A stretch of 15,293 nucleotides of DNA from CAZESH01 sp964514665 (GTDB lineage: Bacteria; Bacillota; Bacilli; Paenibacillales; KCTC-25726), in NCBI GenBank assembly GCA_964514665.1, contig CAZESH010000078.1, positions 1-15,293 on the forward strand, given 5' to 3'. Under the pieces are notes generated by a model. It saw only the letters and a program-made list of their open reading frames with translations, was not told the DNA's origin and did not search any database. The number at the start of each line of letters is the position of its first letter. Position 1 is the first letter of the stretch. This document shows positions 6,704 through 13,910 of the stretch, piece after piece. The translations under genes were made by a program, and so were the position numbers.

Positions 6704-7275
6704 TCGAACACTGGATGGTACAGCAAATGCTCGTATGTGTACGGGCTGAATGCAAACTTGAATGCGAGTGCAACGCCGGATCCTTGAATTTTTACAGAAC
6801 GAAGCTGCGGGGTTCTCACAAGTCTGCGTACCAAGAATGTGACCGTTTGGGTATTTCCGCGGCGGATCGCCTTGGCCAAAACTTTTGCGAAAGCGGTATT
6901 GAACGCCAATGCTTTGTATAGAGGCAAAATCGCCCGCGCGATCTTCTGATGTGCCCTTGTTTCCTGAGGGATAAGCTTAAGCGTACCCGGCGGAAGCGAG
7001 GTCTCGCAGCCATAAATATCGATCGGACCTTTGAATTCAAAGTACACGTTATATCCGCTCTTGTACGTCCCGGGCAGCGGTTTTTTGGCAAAAGGCGACG
7101 CTAGGCGGAACAACCTCATCATCTCCGTGCCGTTGATCGTCACAACCGCCTTGCTCCATCGGGTGGCGTACACCTTGTTGAGTGCAATTGCAAGGTAGAA
7201 AGGAAGCATCGCCCGGGCCACATAACGTAAAACGTATGCGGAGACAAACTGGTTGGGGTTCGATTGTTGGATCAT
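6700..7275 (-). CDS. First gene of an overlapping operon, 191 residues with an internal repeat, unknown
   Basis: The start chosen is the ATG at 7275 (MIQQSNPNQF), preceded by a GGGGG-AAAAAGGAA purine run. Starts at 7317 (ATG) or 7359 (TTG) are possible but lack a ribosome binding site. The protein is basic. It contains an internal repeat: ARAMLPFYLAIALNKVYA (20-37) resembles ARAILPLYKALAFNTAFA (113-130), with about 12 of 25 residues identical over the longer unit. Each is a helix-like segment followed by a beta-rich stretch (VVTINGTEMMRLF; TVTFLVRRLV). The helices are amphipathic to hydrophobic and could sit on a membrane. I do not recognise a family. It heads a minus-strand operon with ATGA overlaps to the next two genes. 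Confidence 0.65.
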   Translation of the reverse strand: MIQQSNPNQFVSAYVLRYVARAMLPFYLAIALNKVYATRWSKAVVTINGTEMMRLFRLASPFAKKPLPGTYKSGYNVYFEFKGPIDIYGCETSLPPGTLKLIPQETRAHQKIARAILPLYKALAFNTAFAKVLAKAIRRGNTQTVTFLVRRLVRTPQLRSVKIQGSGVALAFKFAFSPYTYEHLLYHPVFE

Positions 7276-7422
7276 TTCCTTTTTCCCCCTTCGCTTTTCG
7301 ACATAACCTACTAACTTCATGATATGTTGCAATTGATGGTTTGTTCGGGCTGTCCTCAATACAAAAATCGGTCCAAGACCGTTCCGCTTTTTAACACGGA
7401 TTTAGCGGATTTAATGGGATAA

Positions 7423-7442
7423 TGTTCTTGTCGCCCGACATC
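7423..7442 (-). repeat. Repeat-family copy (half type), minus strand
   Basis: On the minus strand this reads ATGTCG-GG-CGACAAGAACAT, the partner of the copy at 5842-5861. It lies just past the end of the reverse-transcriptase remnant and 148 bp upstream of the three-gene operon. Confidence 0.55.
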
Positions 7443-7444
7443 TT

Positions 7445-8040
7445 GGTTCCGGCAGCGATTTCGTTTGAGAAATTGGATGAATTGCTCCATAGTGAAGCTC
7501 GTCTTTTGACTTCTTCTATTTAGCCACTTTATATTTAGCCACTTTAACAGAATTTTCATGATCTCTTGCTTAAACTTAGCGATACTCGGGAAGTTGTGCG
7601 TCACTCCATAATATTGGTATTTACTATTTCTTCCAGTTTATCATGGCGATGCGTTTTCATCCATCCCTTGAAGTCTTTGATCTTTGTTCGATACTTCTTC
7701 GTGATGTTTTCCGCTTGGTTTGAAATTTCCCCTTACGACTTTGACTGCAATAGTGGGTAAAGTCCAGAAATGTAAATGTCCCTGGTTTACCTCCCCCATT
7801 TTTATCGTGCCAGTCTTCCGCCTGTTTCCCGAAGCGGATGATCTTCGTTTTCTCTTCAGCGCTAAGTCCGAACTCAGCCAATCTTTCTCGTAACGCCAAA
7901 TAGAACCATCCGTCTTCTTCATACTGGAAACAGCATACAAAGTCATCCGCATAGCGGATGATGTGCGCTTCTCCCTTGCTTTGCCGCTTGATTCGTTTCT
8001 CGAACCATAAATCTAACGCATAGTGTAGATACACGTTCAC
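7445..8040 (-). pseudogene. ltrA: Group II intron reverse transcriptase/maturase, decayed C-terminal remnant
   Basis: The first frame (8040 to about 7697) carries NVYLHYALDLWFEKRI and the RT active-site box IRYADDFVCCF, then GTFTFLDFTHYCSQSRKGKF, all typical of bacterial group II intron proteins. A one-base loss at about 7697 shifts the frame. The sequence resumes as KYRTKIKDFKGWMKTHRHDK and breaks again near 7610, where I would expect a LRGHYQ-like segment. It then resumes as YYGVTHNF...KWLNRRSQKTSFTMEQF (maturase end). The N-terminal half of RT is missing: sequence upstream of 8040 is unrelated. I see no intron domain V or VI nearby. The element is dead. Confidence 0.88.
7517..7546. repeat. 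Tandem duplication, 2 x 15 bp, inside the RT remnant
   Basis: Two perfect copies of TATTTAGCCACTTTA lie end to end (7517-7531 and 7532-7546). In the minus-strand protein frame this is a five-residue insertion (KWLN repeated), so it is an in-frame slippage duplication on top of the other damage. Confidence 0.9.
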
Positions 8041-8363
8041 TTTTGATTAGAAAAAAGAACCCGTGTACAAGCACTACGATGCCGAAAGCATCGAGAGCGC
8101 ACTTGTTGAATCACAATATCTTCGTCGCAACCATAATGTGCTCCGATCATTGGATACGGCAAAGGAGGCCAGCGCTTCTTCCGTCTCCCGTCCATGAATT
8201 GTACATGGTGGAACTTTATTACGTCTAACGGCACGAAGCTACGCTTCCCCGACTTCCGTTCCTCGCCCTTCCTTCACGTTTTTCCGATATTTAGTTTAAT
8301 GCCTCTGACAAGTTATGATTGAAATTCATAAAATTAAAACATCATAACGAGAGGAGAAATTCA
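8041..8363. other. Intergenic stretch between RT remnant and ATP-grasp gene
   Basis: No supported gene. There is a short inverted repeat GAAGC-TAC-GCTTC (8235-8247). The left part (8041-8230) abuts the RT remnant and may be the far side of a rearrangement. The 120 bp before the ATP-grasp gene are AT-rich. They contain TTGAAA at 8319 with a weak -10-like ATCATA 17 bp later, which I do not trust as a promoter. Confidence 0.35.
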
Positions 8364-9122
8364 ATGACCAAAAGAGGGAAACATGCAAATATTCAGGTAA
8401 TGGGACGTGACCACTCCATTCGGGCTTCATTACCGGAGACAAGGATATTCACAAGTAAAAGCTTTTATGAGATGCTTAACCGTTATGTAACCGTTATTCT
8501 CAAACCAAATTTTGGAACTGGAGGAGCAGGGGTAATCAAGGTATCGCGTTTGCATGATGGAAAATATTCCATTCATTTTGGAACAACAAAAAGAGTCCTC
8601 AAAGGTCAAAAAGCTGCATTGGTTTACCTGAGGAGGTTTACAACAGCCAAATCCTATATCGTTCAACGATACATTTCATTGGCGAAAGTAAATGGACGTC
8701 CATTTGATTTACGAGTGATGGTTCAGAGGAAAAATGGAGTCCCTTGGACAGTTACAGGCAAACTTGCCAAGGTTGCCGGACCAAATCGGATCATTACGAA
8801 TGTGGCAAGGAGCAATGGTTACGTTCTTTCGGCCATGAACGCTTTAACAAGAACATTTTCAACAAAACAATCCGCTGCTATTCTAGAAAATTTGGATAGG
8901 ATTTGTCTCCATGCATCAAGACAGCTTGGAATGGCATACGGGAGAAGAACCCTCGGTTTCGACATGGCTGTTGATCAAAAAGGTGAAATATGGGTTTTAG
9001 AAGCAAATCCAAAACCAGCCATCGCGTTCTTCAAGAGGCTGAAAAACAAGAGTTACTACCGGAAAATTTTATTATTAGCACCATCTACATCTTATGGAAG
9101 GCATTTTACAGGCAAGATTTAA
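8364..9122 (+). CDS. YheC/YheD-like ATP-grasp protein
   Basis: The start is the ATG at 8364, just after GAGAGGAGAAA. The protein has 252 residues. ATP-grasp features appear in order: ILKPNFGTGGAGVIKV (Lys47 and a glycine-rich nucleotide loop), YIVQRYISL (about 98-106), the DLRVMVQR strand with Arg117 (115-122), and LGFDMAVDQ...WVLEANPKPA (about 197-218), with Asp200, Glu213 and Asn215 placed to bind Mg-ATP. This end is typical of the YheC/YheD family of spore-forming bacteria, some members of which are spore-coat associated. It is shorter than B. subtilis YheC or YheD, missing the N-terminal part, but I believe stand-alone forms of about 250 residues are common in Paenibacillaceae. The substrate is unknown; ligation of an amino acid or similar acid is the family expectation. 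It is monocistronic, with a hairpin downstream. Confidence 0.85.
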   Translation: MTKRGKHANIQVMGRDHSIRASLPETRIFTSKSFYEMLNRYVTVILKPNFGTGGAGVIKVSRLHDGKYSIHFGTTKRVLKGQKAALVYLRRFTTAKSYIVQRYISLAKVNGRPFDLRVMVQRKNGVPWTVTGKLAKVAGPNRIITNVARSNGYVLSAMNALTRTFSTKQSAAILENLDRICLHASRQLGMAYGRRTLGFDMAVDQKGEIWVLEANPKPAIAFFKRLKNKSYYRKILLLAPSTSYGRHFTGKI

Positions 9123-9155
9123 TTGAAGAATCTAAAATATTGTCTCAATGAAGAG

Positions 9156-9192
9156 CCTCTTAGCATGGATGAATATCCGTAGTGCTAAGAGG
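9156..9192. terminator. 10-bp inverted repeat between convergent genes
   Basis: CCTCTTAGCA (9156-9165) and TGCTAAGAGG (9183-9192) form a perfect stem between the ATP-grasp gene (plus) and the NlpC/P60 region (minus). Loop and position correspond to the terminator of the paralogous gene at 10232-10275. T-runs are poor on both sides, so efficiency is uncertain. Confidence 0.55.
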
Positions 9193-9199
9193 ACTACAA

Positions 9200-9318
9200 C
9201 TATACGCTCACATATTTAGTTAATGTGGTGACCTATCCGATTCGGCCGTTTTGATCTTTAATTTTAGACCAATATTTATTGACTTTGCTTAAAATAGTAA
9301 ATCTTTCCCCCGTCCTCC
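9200..9318 (-). pseudogene. Orphan SH3 tail of the truncated NlpC/P60 gene
   Basis: The minus strand reads TGERFTILSKVNKYWSKIK, then DQNGRIG, a stop, VTTLTKYVSV and a stop at 9200-9202. This closely matches the last SH3 domain of the intact paralog (FTILSKVNQYW...DQNGRVGYVTTLTKYVSV). The former Tyr codon after GRIG is now TAG. It is the lost C-terminal domain of the gene at 9514-10038, separated from it by about 200 bp of IS DNA. Confidence 0.88.
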
Positions 9319-9512
9319 ATCAGCCCGCATAATGGACTCCAGATTGTCCTTTACAAACTGAGTAACAAGATTTTCAAATAGCTGAGTTAGTGCATTTTCG
9401 GGTATAGTAGTCATTGAGTAGGGTTCCTTTCTTGGTGACTTCGACATCCCGAGAATACCCTACTCTTTCTGTGTTTGGATAGACTCCAACTTTGGTACAC
9501 AAACTATTCTAC
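9315..9512 (-). mobile_element. IS256-type insertion sequence remnant (5' end with first ~33 transposase codons)
   Basis: An ATG at 9414 (minus) begins MTTIPENALTQLFENLVTQF, then VKDNLESIMR. This is the N-terminus I associate with IS256-family transposases of Bacillales. After about 33 codons the frame passes into the orphan SH3 tail (at about 9318) and stops at 9289. Upstream, GAGTAGGGT (9416-9424) and ACCCTACTC (9457-9465) form a hairpin just before the start. The outer boundary is near 9511, right after the TGA of the NlpC/P60 gene. Only the left end remains; the rest of the transposase and the right end are deleted. Confidence 0.75.
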
Positions 9513-9513
9513 G

Positions 9514-10038
9514 TCATCCAATAACACGCGCAGCAGCTATATAATGATTTTTCCACCAGCCTTTATTGATATTGCTGATTAAAACATCATATTTAGGGCT
9601 CACATTATGAATGAATTTTCCATTTCCGATATAAATGCCTACATGCTCGATTTTCCCGTACTTCGTTTTGTTGTTGACAGTTGCGGGAGTTGAAAAGAAT
9701 ACTAAATCTCCCGGACGAAGTTGGCTTTTCGAAATTTTTATCCCGTCGGCGTACTGCAATCTGGCTCCCCATCGCAGTTGAATGCCTTCTCGTGAAAACA
9801 AATACTTCGTAAAAGAAGAACAATCAAACCACATTTTGGAAGGATTATTAACTCCAAAATGATATTGAACTCTGTTTTTTATTTGTCCGGCATGGGTAAT
9901 AATATTTTGGGCCTCGACCCGCGTTAGTACTTTGTTCGATGCGGCATAGGCTGAATGTGTAGAAATTAATAAGCTTCCGGTCAATACCAGACTTAGTGTA
10001 ATTCCGATAACCTTACTCATTATTTTGTTTAGATTCAT
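9514..10038 (-). CDS. Secreted NlpC/P60 endopeptidase, truncated paralog without SH3 domains
   Basis: The start is the ATG at 10038, after CTAGGAGG. A signal peptide (about 1-33, ending AYAAS) is followed by a single NlpC/P60 domain. The catalytic Cys73 is in MWFDCSSFTKYLF, His132 in EHVGIYIGNG and His144 in FIHN. It has RPGDLVFFSTPAT, the usual strand after the Cys helix. Such enzymes cut peptidoglycan stem peptides (typically gamma-D-Glu to diamino acid). It is very close to residues 1-175 of the 342-residue neighbour but stops at ARVIG, where the IS256-type remnant begins. The catalytic domain is complete, so the protein may still be active, but it lost its wall-binding tail. Confidence 0.88.
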   Translation of the reverse strand: MNLNKIMSKVIGITLSLVLTGSLLISTHSAYAASNKVLTRVEAQNIITHAGQIKNRVQYHFGVNNPSKMWFDCSSFTKYLFSREGIQLRWGARLQYADGIKISKSQLRPGDLVFFSTPATVNNKTKYGKIEHVGIYIGNGKFIHNVSPKYDVLISNINKGWWKNHYIAAARVIG

Positions 10039-10226
10039 TGAATGTTATACCTCCTAGTTGTGATATCTGGGCATGTCCTAATATAACATAAAAAAACCTC
10101 CATTTAGTATCCAATTTTTACAACGAATTGCATAAATTCAGGCCGCAGTTGGCTTTGGCATTGATTATTAGAAAATGCTAAGAAAAGAAGGTTAAGATAA
10201 ATCCGCTTTTTTTTCTAAAGTTGGAT
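10039..10226 (-). promoter_or_regulatory. Upstream region of the truncated NlpC/P60 gene
   Basis: AT-rich leader with a TTGGAT-like -35 (near 10114) and a TATGTTATA stretch downstream. The same arrangement (TTGGA, about 17-20 bp, TATGTTATA) precedes the intact paralog near 11365-11400. It is therefore a duplicated promoter candidate. No operator is recognised. Confidence 0.35.
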
Positions 10227-10275
10227 TTAAAAAGCCTCTCGGCACTGGATGAAATATCCAAAGGCCAAGAGGCTT
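10227..10275 (-). terminator. Intrinsic terminator of the NlpC/P60-SH3 gene
   Basis: On the minus strand AAGCCTCTTGGC (10275-10264) pairs with GCCGAGAGGCTT (10243-10232), allowing one G-U pair. TTTTTAAAT follows. It lies 15 bp past the stop of the 342-residue gene. Confidence 0.8.
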
Positions 10276-10289
10276 GCTGACTATAAAAA

Positions 10290-11318
10290 CTATACGCTCA
10301 CATATTTAGTTAATGTGGTGACATAGCCGACTCTGCCGTTTTGATCTTTGATTTGATACCAGTATTGATTGACTTTGCTTAGAATGGTAAACGTTTCACC
10401 TGATTTTAGATATCGGATCCGAGAACCGTTAGTTAGAGAAGGACTTGTTCGGAAACTGACTGAGCGAACCACCGTTCCGGTTCCTGTATTCGATGCTGCA
10501 GCTTGCTGTGAAGGAGCAGAACTGACACTTGTTGGAGCAGAACCAACGCTCACATATTTGGTTAAGGTGGTGACATATCCGACTCTGCCGTTTTGATCCT
10601 TGATTTGATACCAGTATTGATTGACTTTGCTTAAAATGTTGAACGTTTCACCCGTCTTCAAATATCGGATGCGGGTGCCCTGCAGGGAAGGGCTGTCCAA
10701 AAAGCTGACCGAGGAAACCACGGTTCCGGTTCCCGTACCCGATGCGGTTGTGTTGTCCTGCGAAGGAGCAGGTCCGGAGCTTGCAGGCGCAACCACTCGC
10801 GCTGCAGCAACGTAATGTGTATTCCACCATCCTGTATTGATACTGCTGATTCTGACATCATATTGGGCATTTATGTTATGTATAACTTGGCCATTTCCAA
10901 TATAAATCCCCACATGTCCGATTTTATCGTATGTACTCGAATTATTGACGGTAGCGGGAGTTGAAAAGAAGACCAAGTCTCCCGGACGAAGCTCGCTTCT
11001 CAAAATTTTTATTCCGTCCGCGTACTGCAATCTGGCTCCCCATCGCAGATTCATGCCTTCCAGCGAGAATAGATACTTCGTAAAAGAAGAACAATCAAAC
11101 CACATCTTAGAAGGATCATTAACTCCAAAATGATATTGAACTTTGTCTTTGATTTGTTCGGCAAGGGCAATAATATCTTTGGCCTCAGACGATGTAATGA
11201 CATTATTCGTTGATACCGATGCAGCATTGACTGGCGGGATGGAGCTACATAAGCTTCCGGTCAATGCCAAACCAAGTGTGGTTCCGATAACCTTATTTAG
11301 TATTTTGTTTAAACTCAT
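10290..11318 (-). CDS. Secreted NlpC/P60 endopeptidase with two C-terminal SH3 domains
   Basis: The start is the ATG at 11318, after CTAGGAGG. Order of parts: signal peptide (1 to about 33, PPVNAAS); NlpC/P60 domain (about 45-176) with Cys76 in FDCSSFTKYLF, His135 in GHVGIYIGNG and His147 in VIHN; Ser/Pro/Thr linker; SH3 domain 1 (about 197-258); linker; SH3 domain 2 (about 280-342). The two SH3 domains are nearly identical (ILSKVNQYWYQIKDQNGRVG in both), a recent internal duplication. It is a cell-wall hydrolase: SH3 domains hold it to the wall and the NlpC/P60 domain cuts stem peptides, with likely roles in wall turnover, cell separation or spore germination. Linker Ala/Pro/Ser richness suits an extracellular protein. 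The neighbouring gene is its truncated duplicate. Confidence 0.93.
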   Translation of the reverse strand: MSLNKILNKVIGTTLGLALTGSLCSSIPPVNAASVSTNNVITSSEAKDIIALAEQIKDKVQYHFGVNDPSKMWFDCSSFTKYLFSLEGMNLRWGARLQYADGIKILRSELRPGDLVFFSTPATVNNSSTYDKIGHVGIYIGNGQVIHNINAQYDVRISSINTGWWNTHYVAAARVVAPASSGPAPSQDNTTASGTGTGTVVSSVSFLDSPSLQGTRIRYLKTGETFNILSKVNQYWYQIKDQNGRVGYVTTLTKYVSVGSAPTSVSSAPSQQAAASNTGTGTVVRSVSFRTSPSLTNGSRIRYLKSGETFTILSKVNQYWYQIKDQNGRVGYVTTLTKYVSV

Positions 11319-11339
11319 TGGATATTATTCCTCCTAGAG

Positions 11340-11755
11340 GTAATATTGGCTTGTCCTATAATTACTATAACATATATAAGTTTCCTATTTCATTTCCAAT
11401 ATTTACATGGTCTTGATTGCGATATGAGCTCATCGTGGTATCAGCGTCGATACGCTCATGTCCATATTGCCCATCTCAACGCCGGCATTTTGACTTGGCG
11501 CTGTTTTCCCGCAAGCAGCAAGCAACAGCTGTTGCGATCCCTGCAGCTCCTTGACGTGACAAGCCATGCAGTTTGCTTTGTATGGGAAATTGCTTTTTCA
11601 TCCCCCGGGATTACCGATTTGAACGGGAAGGTCTGCGCATCATTGAATTGCGCTGGGCGCGTTAATCAAACGGTTCAACAAATAACCGAAATTCCCTACC
11701 TGCAATACTTTATTGCCGGATCGGAGAAAACATCATCAACGAATTAGATCCCTGG
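11340..11755. other. Stretch of about 410 bp between NlpC/P60-SH3 and fadF without a supported gene
   Basis: The first 60 bp hold the upstream region of the NlpC/P60 gene (minus-strand TTGGAA and TATATG spaced 17 bp). The remainder is more GC-rich and has a plus-strand open frame of 133 codons, but without a ribosome binding site or recognisable motif. It may be a decayed gene. No terminator for fadF is obvious. Confidence 0.4.
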
Positions 11756-13774
11756 TTACAATGCCTCCGCCACAATTTCCGCAATATCCTTCGTTTTCAC
11801 TTGCTGGTGTACCTCTTTCATTTTCGTTCCATCATTCATCATGGTCAAACAATAAGGGCATGCGCTCGCAACTATACTTGGATTCACTTCCAACGCTTGT
11901 TCAGTTCGCTTGATATTTACTCTTGAGCCCTCTTTCTCTTCCATCCACATCATACCTCCGCCGGCACCGCAGCACATACTGTTTTCGCGATTTCTGGCCA
12001 TTTCAACCAGATCAATACCCGATATTGAAGATAAAATATACCGAGGCGCATCGTAAATTTCATTATAGCGTCCAAGATAACACGAATCGTGATAAGTTAC
12101 TCGTTCGTTTATTGCTTTAGCAGGCTTAATTCGACCCTCGGCAAGCCATTTTGCAATCAGTTCCGTATGATGATACACTTCCGCATTCAGACCATATTCC
12201 GGATATTCATTCTTGAAGGCGTGAAATGCATGCGGGTCAATGGTCACAATCTTTTGCACCCGGTATTTCCGGAAAAGCTCAATATTTTCCTGCGCCAATT
12301 GCTGAAAAAGAAATTCATTTCCGAGTCGCCGCGGCGTGTCGCCTGAATTTTTTTCTTCGTTTCCAAGTACGGCAAACGAAATTCCGGCTTCATACATGAT
12401 TTTTACAAAAGCTAGAGTAATTTTTGAACTCCTGTTATCATATGACCCCATAGAGCCTATATAAAAGAGGTACTCGAAATCGTTTTTCTCTTTCACCGAA
12501 GGAACAACGAGATCCTCCCTATCCCCCACCCATATGAATCGTTCGCTGCGTTTGAGCCCCCAAGGATTTCCCTGACGTTCGATATTGTCGAGCGCACGCT
12601 GCGCTTCATGCGGAACCTCTCCTTTTGTCATAACCAAGTATCGGCGCATGTCTACGATTTTATCGACATGTTCATTCGCCACAGGGCACTGATCCTCGCA
12701 ATTCCGGCATGTTGTGCAGGCCCAAAGCTCTTGTTCCGTAATCACATCGCCGATTAACTCTTTTGTATGCACTTCCGATGCAGCGGCCGATGAATGAGCA
12801 AATGCAAAGCTTGGCATCCAGGGTGTTCTTGATGTAATCGCAGCCCCTTTCTCCGTCAAATGATCGCGCAGCTTGGTTACCAGATCCATGGGTGACAGCA
12901 TTTTTCCCGTACCGCTCGCCGGGCACATCGTTGTACAACGGCCGCATTCCACACAGGCATAAAGGTCGATCAGCTGCTTCCGGTCAAAATCTTCGATTTT
13001 GCCTACCCCGAACTCCTCTTGCGACTCATCGTCAAAATTGACACTTCTTAATTTCGGCCTTCCCTGACGCTTCAAGAGAATGTTGACCGGAGCTATAATC
13101 AGATGAAAATGCTTGGACTGCGGTACATAAATGAGAAACGACAATAAAATGAGCAAATGCATCCACCAAAACAGATGGAACAAAAATCCCGCTGACGCAG
13201 CCCCGATCCCGGAAAGCATCGTTGCTATCAACGAAGAGACCGGAGCAAAAATCGTAGGCGGCTTATTTAACCAAATCATTTCCATTGTCAAGGAAAGCAG
13301 AACGGACACCATTAATGATCCGATAAAGACGATCACAATTCCAGCTTTCCATCCCCGTTTTAACCGGGGAAGCTTCTCGATATATCTGCGATAAAAGGCA
13401 TAGGCCGCTGCCGCCAGAATCAATAAGGTTGCGATTTCCTGCGTAAGACTGAAATAGCGGTGCGCTGCGCCAAGCGGGAGCACCCAGCCTTTAAACAACC
13501 CTTTTGCAATCAATTCGACAGCGCCGAATTGAACAATAATGAAACCGTAAAACATGACGATATGCATGAAGCCGCTTTTTTTGTCCTTAAGCAGCTTTTG
13601 CTGCCCGAACACGTTTACCGCAACATCGCGAATCCGTTCGTTCAAATCTTTGCTTTGATTCGTTTTTTTTCCCAATCCAATAAACATATATCGGCTGTAA
13701 ACAACGTGAACAAACAAATAAAAGCCATATCCGGTCACACCGATAAACGCGATAAAGTTAAGCAACGCCAACAT
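11756..13774 (-). CDS. fadF: Membrane iron-sulfur ETF:menaquinone oxidoreductase, FadF/EMO type
   Basis: The start is the ATG at 13774, after AAGGAG. The protein has 672 residues. The N-terminal 1-230 has about six membrane helices with conserved His (23, 71, 105, 206), a NarI-like cytochrome b module. Two [4Fe-4S] motifs follow: CVECGRCTTMCP (274-285) and CTTCRNCEDQCP (353-364). The C-terminal CCG domain has HDSCYLGRYN (about 562-571), CCGAGGG (601-607) and CPYC (639-642). The first CCG half has no cysteine where many relatives carry them (IGSMGSYDNR; NEEKNSGDTPRRLGNE), so only one CCG cluster looks complete. The family takes electrons from electron transfer flavoprotein and gives them to (methyl)menaquinone, linking acyl-CoA dehydrogenases to the respiratory chain. 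Neighbouring etfBA supports this. It is at the cytoplasmic membrane. Confidence 0.9.
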   Translation of the reverse strand: MLALLNFIAFIGVTGYGFYLFVHVVYSRYMFIGLGKKTNQSKDLNERIRDVAVNVFGQQKLLKDKKSGFMHIVMFYGFIIVQFGAVELIAKGLFKGWVLPLGAAHRYFSLTQEIATLLILAAAAYAFYRRYIEKLPRLKRGWKAGIVIVFIGSLMVSVLLSLTMEMIWLNKPPTIFAPVSSLIATMLSGIGAASAGFLFHLFWWMHLLILLSFLIYVPQSKHFHLIIAPVNILLKRQGRPKLRSVNFDDESQEEFGVGKIEDFDRKQLIDLYACVECGRCTTMCPASGTGKMLSPMDLVTKLRDHLTEKGAAITSRTPWMPSFAFAHSSAAASEVHTKELIGDVITEQELWACTTCRNCEDQCPVANEHVDKIVDMRRYLVMTKGEVPHEAQRALDNIERQGNPWGLKRSERFIWVGDREDLVVPSVKEKNDFEYLFYIGSMGSYDNRSSKITLAFVKIMYEAGISFAVLGNEEKNSGDTPRRLGNEFLFQQLAQENIELFRKYRVQKIVTIDPHAFHAFKNEYPEYGLNAEVYHHTELIAKWLAEGRIKPAKAINERVTYHDSCYLGRYNEIYDAPRYILSSISGIDLVEMARNRENSMCCGAGGGMMWMEEKEGSRVNIKRTEQALEVNPSIVASACPYCLTMMNDGTKMKEVHQQVKTKDIAEIVAEAL

Positions 13775-13788
13775 TCACTTCACTCCTT

Positions 13789-13812
13789 GGATAGTCAGAC
13801 TATCCCGTTATA
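13789..13812 (-). promoter_or_regulatory. 17-bp palindrome and possible -10 box directly upstream of fadF
   Basis: GGATAGTC and GACTATCC are perfect inverted arms around one base (13789-13805). They abut the AAGGAG ribosome binding site of fadF. On the minus strand a TATAAC (13812-13807) precedes the palindrome, placing it near a transcription start. Together with the terminator after etfA this suggests that fadF has its own controlled promoter. It does not resemble the B. subtilis FadR box as I recall it. Confidence 0.45.
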
Positions 13813-13830
13813 TTCTCCAGCAGCATATTC

Positions 13831-13895
13831 AAAAAAAACTCCGCAAAAGGTTTACATTCTTCCTTAAAGAGGCAAGAATGATCATTTGACGGAGT
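13831..13895 (-). terminator. Intrinsic terminator between etfA and fadF
   Basis: On the minus strand ACTCCG (13895-13890) pairs with CGGAGT (13843-13838), extended by CAAA/TTTG. An inner hairpin ATTCTT/AAGAAT sits in the loop, and seven T follow (13837-13831). The T-run and strong outer stem indicate termination after etfA. Confidence 0.8.
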
Positions 13896-13910
13896 TTGTC
13901 TTCCATTAAG

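Noticed and set aside
8037..8234. Minus-strand frame upstream of the RT remnant as its N-terminal part
   Set aside because: It lacks any RT blocks (no PQGG or SPLLAN before the YLHY segment) and is in a different frame; the remnant simply begins at about 8040.
8319..8348. SigmaA or SigmaE promoter of the ATP-grasp gene
   Set aside because: TTGAAA has only a poor -10 at the right distance, and the CATAAAAT box lacks a matching -35 at SigmaE spacing.
11346..11747. Plus-strand open frame of 133 codons, with a faint thought of a cytochrome P450 heme-loop relic (SHAVCFVWE, NGKVCAS)
   Set aside because: There is no ribosome binding site, the FGxGxHxCxG pattern is not actually present, and the resemblance is too weak to support a pseudogene call.
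12672..12947. Several open frames on both strands inside fadF and etfA
   Set aside because: They are shadows of clearly coding frames with conserved motifs and have no ribosome binding sites.
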